64,000 nt of DNA from assembly GCA_014526335.1 (NCBI GenBank), contig JACTAT010000027.1, positions 2,732,394-2,796,393 of the forward strand, read 5' to 3'. Each line of letters begins with the position of its first letter. Positions within the stretch are counted from its first letter, which is position 1. Below, in pieces: positions 11,101 through 21,811 of this stretch. The translations under genes were made by a program, and so were the position numbers. The DNA is from Chrysaora quinquecirrha (Eukaryota > Cnidaria > Scyphozoa > Semaeostomeae > Pelagiidae). The notes beneath the pieces were generated by a model, which was not told where the DNA came from, searched no databases, and was given only the letters and a program-made list of their open reading frames with translations.

Positions 11101-14100
11101 AGCAAATAAACAAGAGGCTAGTGAATTTACGGCTTCTCCAGCGAATCTAGTGCCAAATCTACAGAAGCTTTGTTCAGCTGTTGTTCTATCTTTTAATGGC
11201 TTAGATATCTTTCAAGGAAACGCCTGGAATTGGCTCTTAATCTTCAACTAATGTATTCGAGTTTTCCATGATTCAAAAACAACTTCAGCATCATTTATGT
11301 GACAGTCCTTAAGAGTCATCAGCCAGAACAAGCTGCACCTAACCAAAATTTCCTCGGCACGATGCAGAACGGAGCAGCTTACGAAACAGGCCTACAACTT
11401 TATTAACCAGGTAACCAGGTAGCAACTGCAGAAATCTTTAAAGCGGACACATAGAAAAGAAGCAGAGAAAGCTATATCTACTTTTGTTTACTCGCTCCAA
11501 CAAACAGTCATAAGAAAGCCTTTCCCTTCGAGCGAAGAATTTTTAGAGTGGAAAGCGGATTTCGCGTTTTATCAATTTAAAATCAAAACTGTACTTGATT
11601 ATAGTTTATCAGTTATAAAGACAGGAAACTTATATTGGTAGTCCTAGAAATGGCATCAACATGGCTTAGTGTTCAAAACCTTTAAATCCTAGAATTACAC
11701 AACATGGAATTCACGCTATAGATTTTGTGTTTCATAAAGTTAATCATAAGGGGCAAGATATATACTGTATATCACCTTTGTCAATCAATGGTGGAGGTCT
11801 ATATTTGTAACCAGGTTGACTCCAAAATACAGGCACAGATCCACGAATTTGAACAAAAGATATAAAATGACCCATTACGCAGACGATCTGTGAGGGAAAC
11901 AAATTGATCCATTCAAAGAAAGATTTCCAAAATTGCGAGAGCAGCGGAAAGATCCTAAGGCGTAAGGCATAAGCCTTTATCGCCTGACACACCTCAGAAT
12001 AAAAAAGATTTAAAAACAAAGTTAGGAATAAATGTACAGCTACGCTCTTATTACCCAAGTCCCAGATAGCTATCGCTCATGAAACCGAGACTAAGCACCA
12101 AACTGAGATCAGTCTTTGAGTTGTATAAAACTTCAAAATTACGATAAACAGCGGAATCATTTTCGGGCATACTTCAAAGCTTTTTTTCGTCTGACACTCC
12201 TCAGAGTATGAACGTCAGAAATAGACCGAAACAATGAACTAAGGCGGAATTAGATTATAAAATGTGTCAATACCGAGTCAATGAGTATGAAAGGATATGT
12301 GCATCAATTGTGTTTCATTGCTTTAATTGTCAATGACATTCATAGCAACACACTTTTATAAAGATGAAATATGCAAAGTCATCCTGTTACTCACAAGAAT
12401 GTTTACATAAAGCAAGTATTATAACAAAATGAGATCGCTCAAACTGGTAGTTCGAGCTTAAAGCAATGCAATTTGCAAGACATAACCACGAATCAGGTCA
12501 TAAGTGTACCTCCCCCCTTTACTTCAGTTCAATGCCTAAGCTCCATTTGGCAGTTCCATTATTTTTTGCTGTCATTCTCCCTTGCTTCCTTGCGCCCGTT
12601 CTTTTATGAATCGCAGCTGTAGCGGGATATCGGTGTGTAGCTGAGGAGCCAAAACTAACGACTCGGGTAATAGGTCTAATGTACAGCAGTAAAAATCCCG
12701 TTATGAGGTACTTGAAGGAACCTTGTATTTGGTAGATACCACTATAACTCACAAGTCAAAAATTTCAACTTCAGTCTCCACAAAATATCAACACCACCAG
12801 TCTATTTGGCACTGAAGAGCACTGATCTGATATTATCGTGTAATTTTTCCCCCAAAATCAATAACACGTCTCTCACCATGAGGTAGTTATTCGATTGTTA
12901 GAATATTCTAGTTTTACAGTTGTGTACCAATAGGCCAACAGTCATGCGAACCTTAGAGGGTAAAAAGTGTAATAATCACCTGTTCAGTTTCCACATAGTT
13001 GGCACAATCGCCATTTTCATCTACTCCTCTCCTTTTATAGCGAGTCCCTTTTAAACAAAAATTATGAAATGAAATGATGAAAGCTTATTCAAACACAGTT
13101 TTTGACTGAATCACCAAACCGTACGTTAATTAATATGGAAGGCTTTTCACCCATTTTGAATAATTGAAGACCTCCTTAACTCTAAACTGGTGCATAGCTT
13201 GAGCCAATGACAACGGCATTCTTGTTATACCAAAGACTTTGATCAGACTGTTTAGTGTTTTCAATACCGAATCAATTTGTAAGAAATTATATGTGCATCA
13301 ATTTTGTGTCCATGCTTTAATTGTTAATGAAATTCACTACACCACACATGTTGGCCAAGATTTTGGCACGATTTGCTATCGATGTTTGCCTAATAAACAA
13401 CATATTGTTAACGAAAAAAATGTTGGCCTGCATTTTAAAATATGTTTAAAAATGTTGGCCAACATTCCCATCGATTTGAGCAATATTGGTGTGTTGGTAT
13501 GGATTGCAATATCTTGCCAACATGTGGGCACAAAAGTTTTTCAGTTTTGGTCGTTATTTCGGAGACCTTGAAATGGGAAATAGATTTAAGTTGGCAGTTG
13601 GAGTTGAACCACGAGTTTTTCTCCTTCGTCTTCAACCAAAAGAGCCAGCAATTAACAAACAGTTGCTTCCTTATAGATGTTGTAATCGTAAAGCAGATCT
13701 TTCAACATGTTGGCCTATTTTCAGCCAACATTTTGCCCAACAATATTGCCATGGTTTTCGCCCGCCCTTAATTTTACTGCACATTACATTAAGGTGTTTA
13801 AATTTTAAAAAAATTACCAGCTCGATGTCTGCTTCTTCTTGATATTAAAACAATATCATATTCATCTGGTTTTAAATTTTCTCCAGTTTTGAAATCTTTG
13901 ACAGTAACAAAACCATCTTCTTCATCGTCACTACTACTAGATTCTTCATCTTCTTCCGATTGACTAACATGATACGATGATAATCCTTCTAAGACATTTA
14001 TAGGACATCGATCTACTTCAAAATGGCCTTGGATTATTGGCTGAATCCAGTGTTTTGCAGATGGCTCCTAAGAAAAACGAAGAATGTAATGAATAAACCT

Positions 14101-17100
14101 TTTTTGTTAAAAGAAATATATACCCTTACCTCACTAGAACAGATATAATTGTAACTGAAGATGATTGTTGAACGATGGAAACATGTTTTAGGCCCTGGTC
14201 AAACAATCAAACATTGTTAGTCCAACAATTGAGATTTGCTTGTCAATTAAAATGTTTGACCGTTTAACCACGTCCAAAAACATTGCTCCAACAACATTTT
14301 TGTTTGCTTCAAGCAAAAAATGTTTTTTGGACTCTTTCAAAAACATCACGCCCCAAATAATTTAACTTTTGCTTGTCGAGTATTGTTTTGGATGTGGCCA
14401 AACGGTCAAGCATTTGTTGTAAAGCAAATTTCAAATGTTGGACCAACAATGTTCGATCGTTTGGCGAGGGCCTTCCTGTTGGAAATCTACAGTTGCTTGT
14501 TAGAAGCTCATTTCTTATTTGATTTTATTGAGAAATTTTGGCTATTATGTATGTCGTTATATATCTTACGTATGTTATTCTTTAGTTTTTATGTAAGTGT
14601 TTGTATTTTGTCACAATAGATACAATGCTCAAGACAGCAGAGCAGACTGATTTCCCTGTCACAAGAGATTGCAAACTTATGTTTGCTAGTTTCTGTCAAA
14701 TACGGAAGAAGTAACTAGAGCCCTACAGCTTCCTATAATAGTTCTTCTAAAAAGGTGCATGAATTTCTAAAACTCACGTTAATTTTGATTAAATCTTCCA
14801 ACATGTATTTGTTCCAGAAGAATCTGTCATCAACCTAAGAAGGATAAAAAGTATCATTAATTTTTTCACGACATAAAATTCTAATTATAAGGTACAAAAA
14901 TGAAAAAACAACTCGCTAAGAAAGGTCGATATCATAAAGTGCCACAGTGCCTAGTAAAAACTTAGAACTTGCTCTTGTCATTGACTATGCTCTAGCTATG
15001 GTTCCACGATAGCATGTATTTGAAGAAAGTACATTCTAATGTTAGTTTAACGTATTGTGACATGCGAGGGTACTTGAAAAGGATTGTCGTCTTACTATAG
15101 TACAAAACTTTGAAAGCATTGGCCATAGCTGGATCTTTATTGCCAATGTTTACTGGAAGATCTTTCGTTTGAAATTCTATAGTTAAAGAATGTGAGAAGA
15201 TGCACGAAGCAATAAATCGCAAGAGTGAAAAATAGCATAGCTACAGTACAGTCGAATGTTCCAGAGCTCAATTAGGAAACAGTCCATGCGTCAATGAGTG
15301 TTTGCCAAAGACAAAATTCTGTACACAAGGATATTCTTATGAAAAGAATGATTTCGGATCTAATGTTTTCTCAAACACGTTACCTACAGTTGAGTCGCAA
15401 TATCTCGATTATGGCTTTACTGGAATTCCTTGAAATTTTAAATATTTTCCTGTCTCCTCTGATATTTAACTTTCTTTGTATTCGAACTGACGAAAACACT
15501 CGATATATCTAAAAATTTTAACTCGAACAAATTTCGATTTCCCAGGAAATTTTTGGCTTTAGAATGTCAGACCAAAACGTCTTCAGGGAACCTATTAACT
15601 ACACTCATTTTTCGGTAAAAAACCTCTAATAAAAAAAAGCCCATTGCCTGAAAATCAAGAAAAATAGGGGGAAATAAAAGCTAAGAAACTTTATTCGTTT
15701 TGTAACTTCATGATTTGTACCTTTTCATGTAGTATACAAATATCAATAAGCAATCGACACTGCCTGCTATGATATCTTTTATTTTCTCAACTCCTCATAC
15801 TCAAAATTTTTATACAAGGCTATCCATGAAAAGTTTCAATAAATTACCTAGACTTTATTCTTGGGAAGCTAGAAACTCTTCAAAAAACTTCTACTATGTT
15901 GAAAGTGTCAATAACTAAGAAACCCTACTATGATAGATGAACAAAATTTCTTATAAAATATTGAGTTTATATGATAATTATTCTATATCAAAATTATAAT
16001 CAGTATATTTAAATACCTGATTCCAAATTGGCTGGCATTTATCGATGCTTCCATCGTAAAGTCTCTGCATTGTATTAGTAAGATCACCAGTTGGTGAGTA
16101 ATAGAATGAACCGGATTCGTTGAACATCTTTAGCAGCTCCTAAAGAAAACAAGGCTATTACTGCCTTCAAGCTGACACGCTAAACCAACCAGCTTTATTA
16201 AATAAGGATAAGATTTCCATCAATCAGGTCACTTCGATTTGCTATATTAAGTAATCACGATAAAACATTTGTTAAACTAGGTTAATTCAAACTTAATTTG
16301 ATGTTTATAATGCTTTCACACTGACAAATTTCAACCAGCTTTACTTAAACCAGCTTGAACTTCTACTTATCAGATCAGATCAATTCGATTCGTTGAGTGA
16401 CCAATCAGGACGCAATATTAGTTTGCTCTCTGATCATTGTGTTCGCCATACGCCATTCATGACAAATATATTAGTTAAAAGTTATTTAGTGTCAATTGCA
16501 GTGAAAATTCGGTATATCCTCTCACTCTTTTGGAAACAGCTACAACAACAAAATTGCTGCTTCCTCAGAGTGGGGCGGAGCGAGTTTGAGTTTGAGATGG
16601 CGGTTTGAGTGAGTTGGAGCGGGGTGGTGGAGAATGGAGGACTATAGGCTACGACGAATGTAATAAGTCTAACCAAAAAGCTCGACAGTGTTTCGACAGA
16701 TAAATATTTCCAGAAGGCTTTGACAAATTAAATGAATTATCACAGATTGCAGACATGAAGAGGACAGCAGGGATTAAAATAAAACTTTACTTCAAGCAAT
16801 CGTTTCTCAAGCTTTTCTCTGTCCTTCAACTCTTTAGAAGCATTCTAATAAAAGAGAACAGAGCTTAGTTTAAAAAAAATTGTGGTAATATCGTATGGTA
16901 ATCGGAAGCTTCATTTTTAACTATAATATTTCGAAGAATAGGGCATCAATACACCTTTTCAAACAGGTCTGTGTCGATGCGACATTTTTCCAGAAAATGG
17001 AAGACATGTTGAACACGGGAATCCTCTCCACGTGCAAAGACCAGAAGGAGAGATATTGCAGCAAGTTTTGCTTCAAATTCACGTTTAGTTGAAGTTAAAA

Positions 17101-20100
17101 TGAAAGAAAGGATTCAAAAGCTCTATTAAGCCTCAGGTGAGCTTGCTATATCACCGAGTTTCTAAATGTGACTTACCTATAAGAGATGGAGTGAGCTTAA
17201 GAACTCAAGATCAAGGTTATCAAAGTTTTTCGGGAAAAACCCAAATTTTGCTCCTCTTTTGTCCGCTAGAGATCGTCGAAAACAGACATCAAAAAGTGGT
17301 TCAAGTCCGCGAATCTGTTCTTCAAAAATTCTTCCCGATGCGTCGATTCATAGACACTTACAGCCCCTTATACTTTGTTAGAAACAACTCTGATAAGTGC
17401 GAATATATTTCCTGTTAAAATTACCACTCTCTTCTAAGTTTTGCTATAACATTGCTCTGTTTGATACTCTTTTCATTCAAATGAAATAATTACAACAGCT
17501 CTTGGTGAAATTGGATAGCAGCAGCAATGGTTTAAATTGGCGGCTCTTAAATAAAGCCGCGGTTACACTTTTTGCTTGAAATGTCGCGCGTCTAGCCAGG
17601 GGTAGATTTTCGAACAAAGTTCTGCGACCTTAGGAAATACGTTCACAGAACATTGATTTGGTTGAACTTTTCGCGACATTTTTTGCTTGTGGCAAATAAG
17701 GTCGCGGCGTGCAGCCCGTTGTGTTGCACTGGCTACGCAACAAACTGCATGTTTCGCGCCTCTGTATAGGAAATTTCAAGGGCCCATTCTTTTCATAACG
17801 CAAGTTGACGTGTCGCAGAACCTCAGTCGCAGCATTTTTGTCGCAGGGTGTACGTGCCTCAGGATTTTTCATGACAGGACACTTTCAGGTGCGTCGGGTC
17901 CCCATTTCAAGTAAAAAATCGATGTGTAGCCGCGGTTTAAGAAACGTGTAATCTACAAGGAAGAACTTTGCACTTACTCCTTTGATTCCTTTAAGCTGAT
18001 TTGAAGCAGAACTTTTCAATGAATTCCAAGTTTGTTGCAAGGCTTTTTGCTGTTGATTTTGTCCCTTGTTTTGAGTATGGTTATAGCATGGCTTAAAAAA
18101 GAAGAAAATAAAACCAACATTTAATAAATGCATATACATAGATTCATTTCTTCGTTGGTTGATTTGTTATCCTCCTTTAATTGATATTTCTGAGTAGTAC
18201 AACATTTTCGGGCATACTTAAAAGCTTTCTTCGTCTGACATTCTTCAAATTATAAACGTCAGAAACAGACCGAAACAATAGACTAAGGCAGAATTTATAC
18301 CCAGAGGTGGATTGACGTTTATAGGTACTCTGAAGGTACATTTCGATCCGCATCTTGGTATAAATTCCGTCTTAGTCATTTGTTTCTGACTGTTTCTGAC
18401 GTTTAAAGTCGGAAAATTTTCAGACGAAAAAACCTTTTACGTATGCCCGAAAATGTTTCCGCTGTTTATCCCATCCTTTATTTGATATAAGGTTTAGCTT
18501 CAAACGAAGCTAAATACAAACATACAAAAAATACTTCCCCCTAAATCTCGCTAACCTATAGGTATTGAAAACACAATACTATTCCGGCTTCACTTTTCAG
18601 CAGCGCCGGAAGCACATGGGCAGCAGGGACGTCTGCTCCTTTTGCCCTCTTAAAAATTGCCCAATTCTTTTATTTTCCTATTCTTTTGTCTTGAATTTCT
18701 TGCTGCTGCCCCCGCCACCCTCCCTGCCTTGCCTCCAACGCCCCTGATGCCGGCAATGTTCATATTCCCAAAACCAATGAGGATGATCATATAAGAAATT
18801 GAGACAAGGGGACACAAAGAAAAATCTTAATGTAGCTGTTGTTCTCAGCAAGCAGCGATGATATGGGAGCATGTTTTATAAAGCAACCCCAATGACATGG
18901 AAACCAGTTTTGAAAATGCCTCCTTGTCCCCAACGATTTGGAAACTAGGCTTTAACGGGAGAAGAAATACTCAGAATGTTGACAAATACCTTCAAATCAA
19001 GATCCAATTCTGTGTCTACTGCTAAAGTAACACATGAAATCTTCTCAATCTTGAATACTTCATGGCCTCCAGGCAAATAACCAACAGACCTTCTATCACT
19101 GATAAGCAGCAGTCGAGTATCAGAGCCTATAAAAAACAAAGTTTTGTTTAAAAAAATTTTCGAATGAATGTCCATTAATCAAGTAAACCATCTCTAAAAC
19201 TTGGTACATGACTTATCGATGGATGAGGATTTGCCACCAAGGTTTCACCAACCCACTTATAATAAAGATGGATGGTCTCTGTGGCGCAGTAGTTAGTGTG
19301 CTGGGCTCACAACGAAAATGTTGTGGGTTTGAGCCACGGTCTTTCCACTTGTGTTGCAGAGATAACAATCTTGGGCAAGTTGTTAACACAAATGTGCCTC
19401 TCTCCACCCAGGTGTGTAAATGGGTACCTGGTCGGTAGTTATGAGTGCCATGTGTGGCTGGACCCTGCTATATGCATCCAGACCAGGGTTAAAGTGAAAA
19501 GTCGACTGAGTAGCCCCAGGCAAGTAGAAGACTCAAAACGGCAACTTAACTTTACTTTACTTTAATAAAGATACAGACTGTAAATTATGGGTAATTATAA
19601 GCAGAATATGAGAGCAAAAAGCAGTTCTCCTTATCATTACTTGAAATTGCACTCTTGCCCTCTTATACTGTGATCTGGTTAAAATCATTCCAATGTTAAC
19701 ACAGGAATTTTCTATCTTAAAACACCATAACACAGGCTTGTGTAGTATGAATCTGAGCACATAATAACTATGCATGTTGATGTTTGAATGCAACAGACAC
19801 ATTCCGATAAAATTTTTGTGCAACATGTATTACACAACAGGGTTTTCTAGTCAACTCACTCCACTAACAACTCACCCCACCCCATTGCCAACTTGCCCCA
19901 CTAATAGGTCAACCTGCCCCACTTTCAAAGTCAACACCCCTCATTGAACTTTAAATGTTTAAAGTTGGGGGCTCCACTGCACCCTCAAACCCCCTTTTAT
20001 CACATTGATAGATTCACTCAATTTTATCGTTTTCTATTTTATATTTATTGGTGGGGCGAGGTGACTTGACAAATAGGGCACGTAGGGCAACAAGACTTGA

Positions 20101-21811
20101 AAGAGGTCTGACTTCACCATGTCAAGGCAGGATGAGTTGGTAGTGGGGCAAGTTGACCTGTTTCCCACAACAGGTATACAAGCAAAACTCCTGCAATCTT
20201 ACCTTGGATAAGTTGAATTTTTCCAATCACACCATACACAACTCCATGGCAAATCGGACTCCAAGCATGTTGCAGATCATCTCCTAATAAAAGAATAGAC
20301 AAAACAAATAATTAGTTAACACTAATTAAGAAAAGTTCTCTTGTTTTGTTAACAACCCAAGCTAGATAAGCATTGCAATTCTTGGGTCGTGTAGAATAAA
20401 GTTTTCACATTATTAATTACACATAGTTTTAGGTTCTTTACTCTACAAATAAAATTGAATTGAATTGAAAGAGACCTGTTTTATGTGCCACAAATAGCAG
20501 CTTGAAGTAGCTACAAACAGTATATGGGCAAAAAGATAGCTGATTTCAAAGCATGCTTCTCTGCTCATTGATGATAGCGTTTGGAGGTCCAGTTAGTGTT
20601 GGAAACATTGAGATCAGTAACTGTGGCAATCATAGGTCTTGCTGCAGCTTTAGCGTATACCTCATTGCAGACAGGCGCAGGGTCTTGCATTGGCTGCTTT
20701 GTTTAGCTGTACTGTATTGTATGGTATTGCTTGTTTAGCTGCATCTAGTAGTAGGTCTAGGGGCAGTGGGCCCAAATATTTCTTACACAAAGGGGTCTTT
20801 GTATAAAATTTGTCTCCCAATGATTTCAAAGAGAAGTTCTTAGTAGTGTTAAGGCCCGGGGGGCACTATGTATAATTTGGGTACTGGAGACATGCCACCT
20901 GGAACGGTACTGATTTTGCAGGCCCCCTGAAGGTTAACTCTGATCTTATCATTAAAAATCCTCAATTAAATTGCCAATGCAATTTGGTCTAAAACAACAA
21001 ACAGGTCTAAAAACAGACCTGTGATGCTTGCAATGAAATCTCAAGGAGTATGAATAATAAATTGCATATTTTCAGTCTTATGACTTTGCCTTTGTCATTT
21101 TAACAGAATAAGTGAAAAATCTCATTTCCATATGGGCAGTTTTCACACAAAAGCTTCACTTTTACCACTGTGGTTTTGTTGTATAAGCAAAAATGAAACC
21201 AGCCAATCACAATTAAGGTTATAATTACCCATATAGATATGTGGGAAAAGCATGTAAAAATTGAATTGAAATAACACCATTATTAATAGAGGGAGCTAGC
21301 CCTCCAGTGATAGGGAATTTTTTCATAAAATTAACATTTGAAAATTTGCAACAATGTTTGCAATAGAGTGAAGTTTTTATATGCAGTCTTCATTGCATGC
21401 ACTAAGTCTGACAAGCTTCTAAATTATTTTAAAACTTTCTAGATAAGATAAGATTACACCTTTAAAACTTCAAAAAGTTATAAATTTATCAACAATGCAT
21501 TTCAAACTTGAGGTAGCCCTGAGATAGAGTATGGTACTCTGGAGTACCGAATTATCACCCCCCCTTAATTAAATTTTCAAACGTCTTCCAACCACCCCGA
21601 TTATTCCCACCCCCCCCCCCCCGATTATTATTTGGTACCAGTACAGTAGGTTATGAAGAAATAAATGGTGATTAAAATTACTATTGATAGTTTTATCATA
21701 GGTCTTACCATCCCTTGGAAAGAGTGATCCATCTAGCTTGCAGCACCATAAACTTTGATTATTTTCTTCATCATGAATAACAAACTTGTCAACTGTAGAA
21801 TAAAATTCCAT
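5101..21811 (-). CDS. INPP5F: INPP5F/Sac2-type inositol phosphatase, 5' and SAC-domain exons (3' end off window)
   Basis: Family knowledge: Sac2 removes the 4-phosphate from PI4P on endosomal membranes. Exons, all with GT-AG borders and compatible phases: 21709-21811 (ATG), 20203-20283, 18990-19126, 17978-18091, 16791-16844, 16017-16139, 14778-14834, 13818-14067, 12980-13047, 11776-11887, 10157-10185 (uncertain), 10040-10078, 9580-9665, 8327-8404, 7557-7677, 6439-6567, 5101-5171. Translations follow vertebrate INPP5F throughout, e.g. AWSPICHG, LPGGHEVFKIEKI, ISRRSRHRAG, YKRRGVDENGD, RGSVPVFWSQPGYKY, VIINLVEQAGREK. The catalytic CX5R motif sits in FRVNCMDCLDRTNVVQ, near residue 462 with the chosen exon set. 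FRVNC and CMDC separate it from FIG4 and SACM1L types. The next exon carries WANNGDAISRQYSGTAA, and the last visible one ends GDFTRTGERK...KSAN. The following exon and the hSac2 domain were not found in 1-5100, so they lie past the left edge. Introns hold many MITEs. Confidence 0.93.
5265..5425. mobile_element. TAGACT-ended MITE with 9-bp duplication
   Basis: Ends TAGACTTATTACATTC and GAATGTACTAAGTCTA, exact repeats GACAGGACA at 5256-5264 and 5426-5434. It carries a short GTA run (about 5326-5342). It sits in the INPP5F intron some 90 bases upstream of the last visible exon's acceptor. Confidence 0.85.
5506..5795. mobile_element. Family-A MITE (GGCCCTGGCCAAAC ends)
   Basis: Inverted ends GGCCCTGGCCAAACGATCAA; the interior repeats GTTTGACCGTTTGGCCACG-like words. 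Further full copies: 9238-9510, 14191-14472, 41901-42180, 49651-50018, 51636-51915; partial copies at about 1370-1527 and 42341-42450. Some copies have TAA or TTA on both sides (e.g. 49651-50018), hinting at a PIF/Harbinger-type 3-bp duplication. Most copies here lie within introns of INPP5F and SLU7 or between genes. Confidence 0.8.
7101..7444. mobile_element. TIR element in INPP5F intron
   Basis: Imperfect 25-bp ends around CCGTCGATGTATCAGAACG and CGTCCTGATACATCGACGGG. It contains a GA run at about 7281-7298. No coding frame. Confidence 0.65.
7557..7677 (-). CDS. INPP5F: INPP5F catalytic exon (CX5R motif)
   Basis: This 121-base exon encodes the SAC phosphatase signature CMDCLDRTN, with the nucleophilic Cys and the Arg of CX5R intact. 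Its first base completes a TGG codon split with the previous exon (8327-8404, ending YCW), matching the WCW-VDEAG junction of vertebrate INPP5F. Acceptor is TTTTCCTAG and donor is CAG|GTCAGA. An intact active site argues for a working enzyme, not a pseudogene. Confidence 0.95.
9238..9510. mobile_element. Family-A MITE in INPP5F intron
   Basis: Left end reduced (GGCAACGATCAAACATTG), right end GTTTGATTGTTTGCCAAGGCC. It abuts a TAGACTTACTAC...AAATAAGTCTA element (about 9114-9235), so the two are back to back. Confidence 0.7.
10157..10185 (-). CDS. INPP5F: Probable INPP5F micro-exon (borders uncertain)
   Basis: A short stretch reading REFKEHFQ matches the F-x-x-H-F helix that precedes VIINL in SAC domains. 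The acceptor AAGCAG and phase (1 in, 0 out) fit the neighbouring exons 11776-11887 and 10040-10078. The donor (CAG|GTTCGC) is weak. A second donor 18 bases on, at 10139, would add VRLKHS in the same frame. The residues between this helix and VIINL are shorter than in vertebrates either way. Confidence 0.5.
12250..13775. repeat. Repeat pair and ATGTTGGCCAACAT-rich element in INPP5F introns
   Basis: A 90-base segment (ATACCGAGTCAATGAGTATG...ATATGTGCATCAATT) at about 12262 recurs at about 13265. From 13340 to 13760 the palindromic word ATGTTGGCCAACAT and parts of it recur six or more times. INPP5F exon 12980-13047 sits between the two segments. No coding frame of merit in the repeat. Confidence 0.55.
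14191..14472. mobile_element. Family-A MITE in INPP5F intron
   Basis: Ends GGCCCTGGTCAAACAATC and GATCGTTTGGCGAGGGCC; the interior carries paired ACATTTTTG/CAAAAATG words typical of the family. Confidence 0.8.
17557..17936. mobile_element. GC-rich TIR element beside INPP5F exon 4
   Basis: Ends CCGCGGTTACACTTTTTGC and (mirrored) CCGCGGCTACACATCG, followed on both sides by CTTGAAATG. The interior is GC-rich with TCGCG words. It ends about 40 bases from the donor of exon 17978-18091. Confidence 0.7.
18201..18462. mobile_element. Family-C palindromic MITE in INPP5F intron
   Basis: Inverted ends ACATTTTCGGGCATAC and TATGCCCGAAAATGT and the inner pair GACGTCAGAAACAG-like/CTGTTTCTGACGTT make nearly the whole element one hairpin. 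Confidence 0.78.
19270..19562 (+). mobile_element. tRNA-derived SINE with ACTTT tail
   Basis: The head carries Pol III boxes: A-box TGGCGCAGTAGTTAGTG and B-box GGTTTGAGCC. The tail repeats ACTTT. Exact 10-bp direct repeats TAATAAAGAT flank it (19260-19269, 19563-19572), showing retroposition. It lies in INPP5F intron 2. Not a working tRNA, as no cloverleaf folds. Confidence 0.85.
19845..20170. repeat. Inverted pair of CTTGCCCCAC words
   Basis: Left half reads AACTTGCCCCAC and GGTCAACCTGCCCCAC; right half reads GTGGGGCGAGGTGAC and GTGGGGCAAGTTGACC. Likely a decayed TIR element in INPP5F intron 1-2, borders unclear. Confidence 0.5.

Noticed and set aside
11131..11189. Alternative INPP5F exon 11
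   Set aside because: Phase-compatible but its translation lacks the F-x-x-H-F helix pattern and the acceptor lacks a pyrimidine tract; 10157-10185 fits better.
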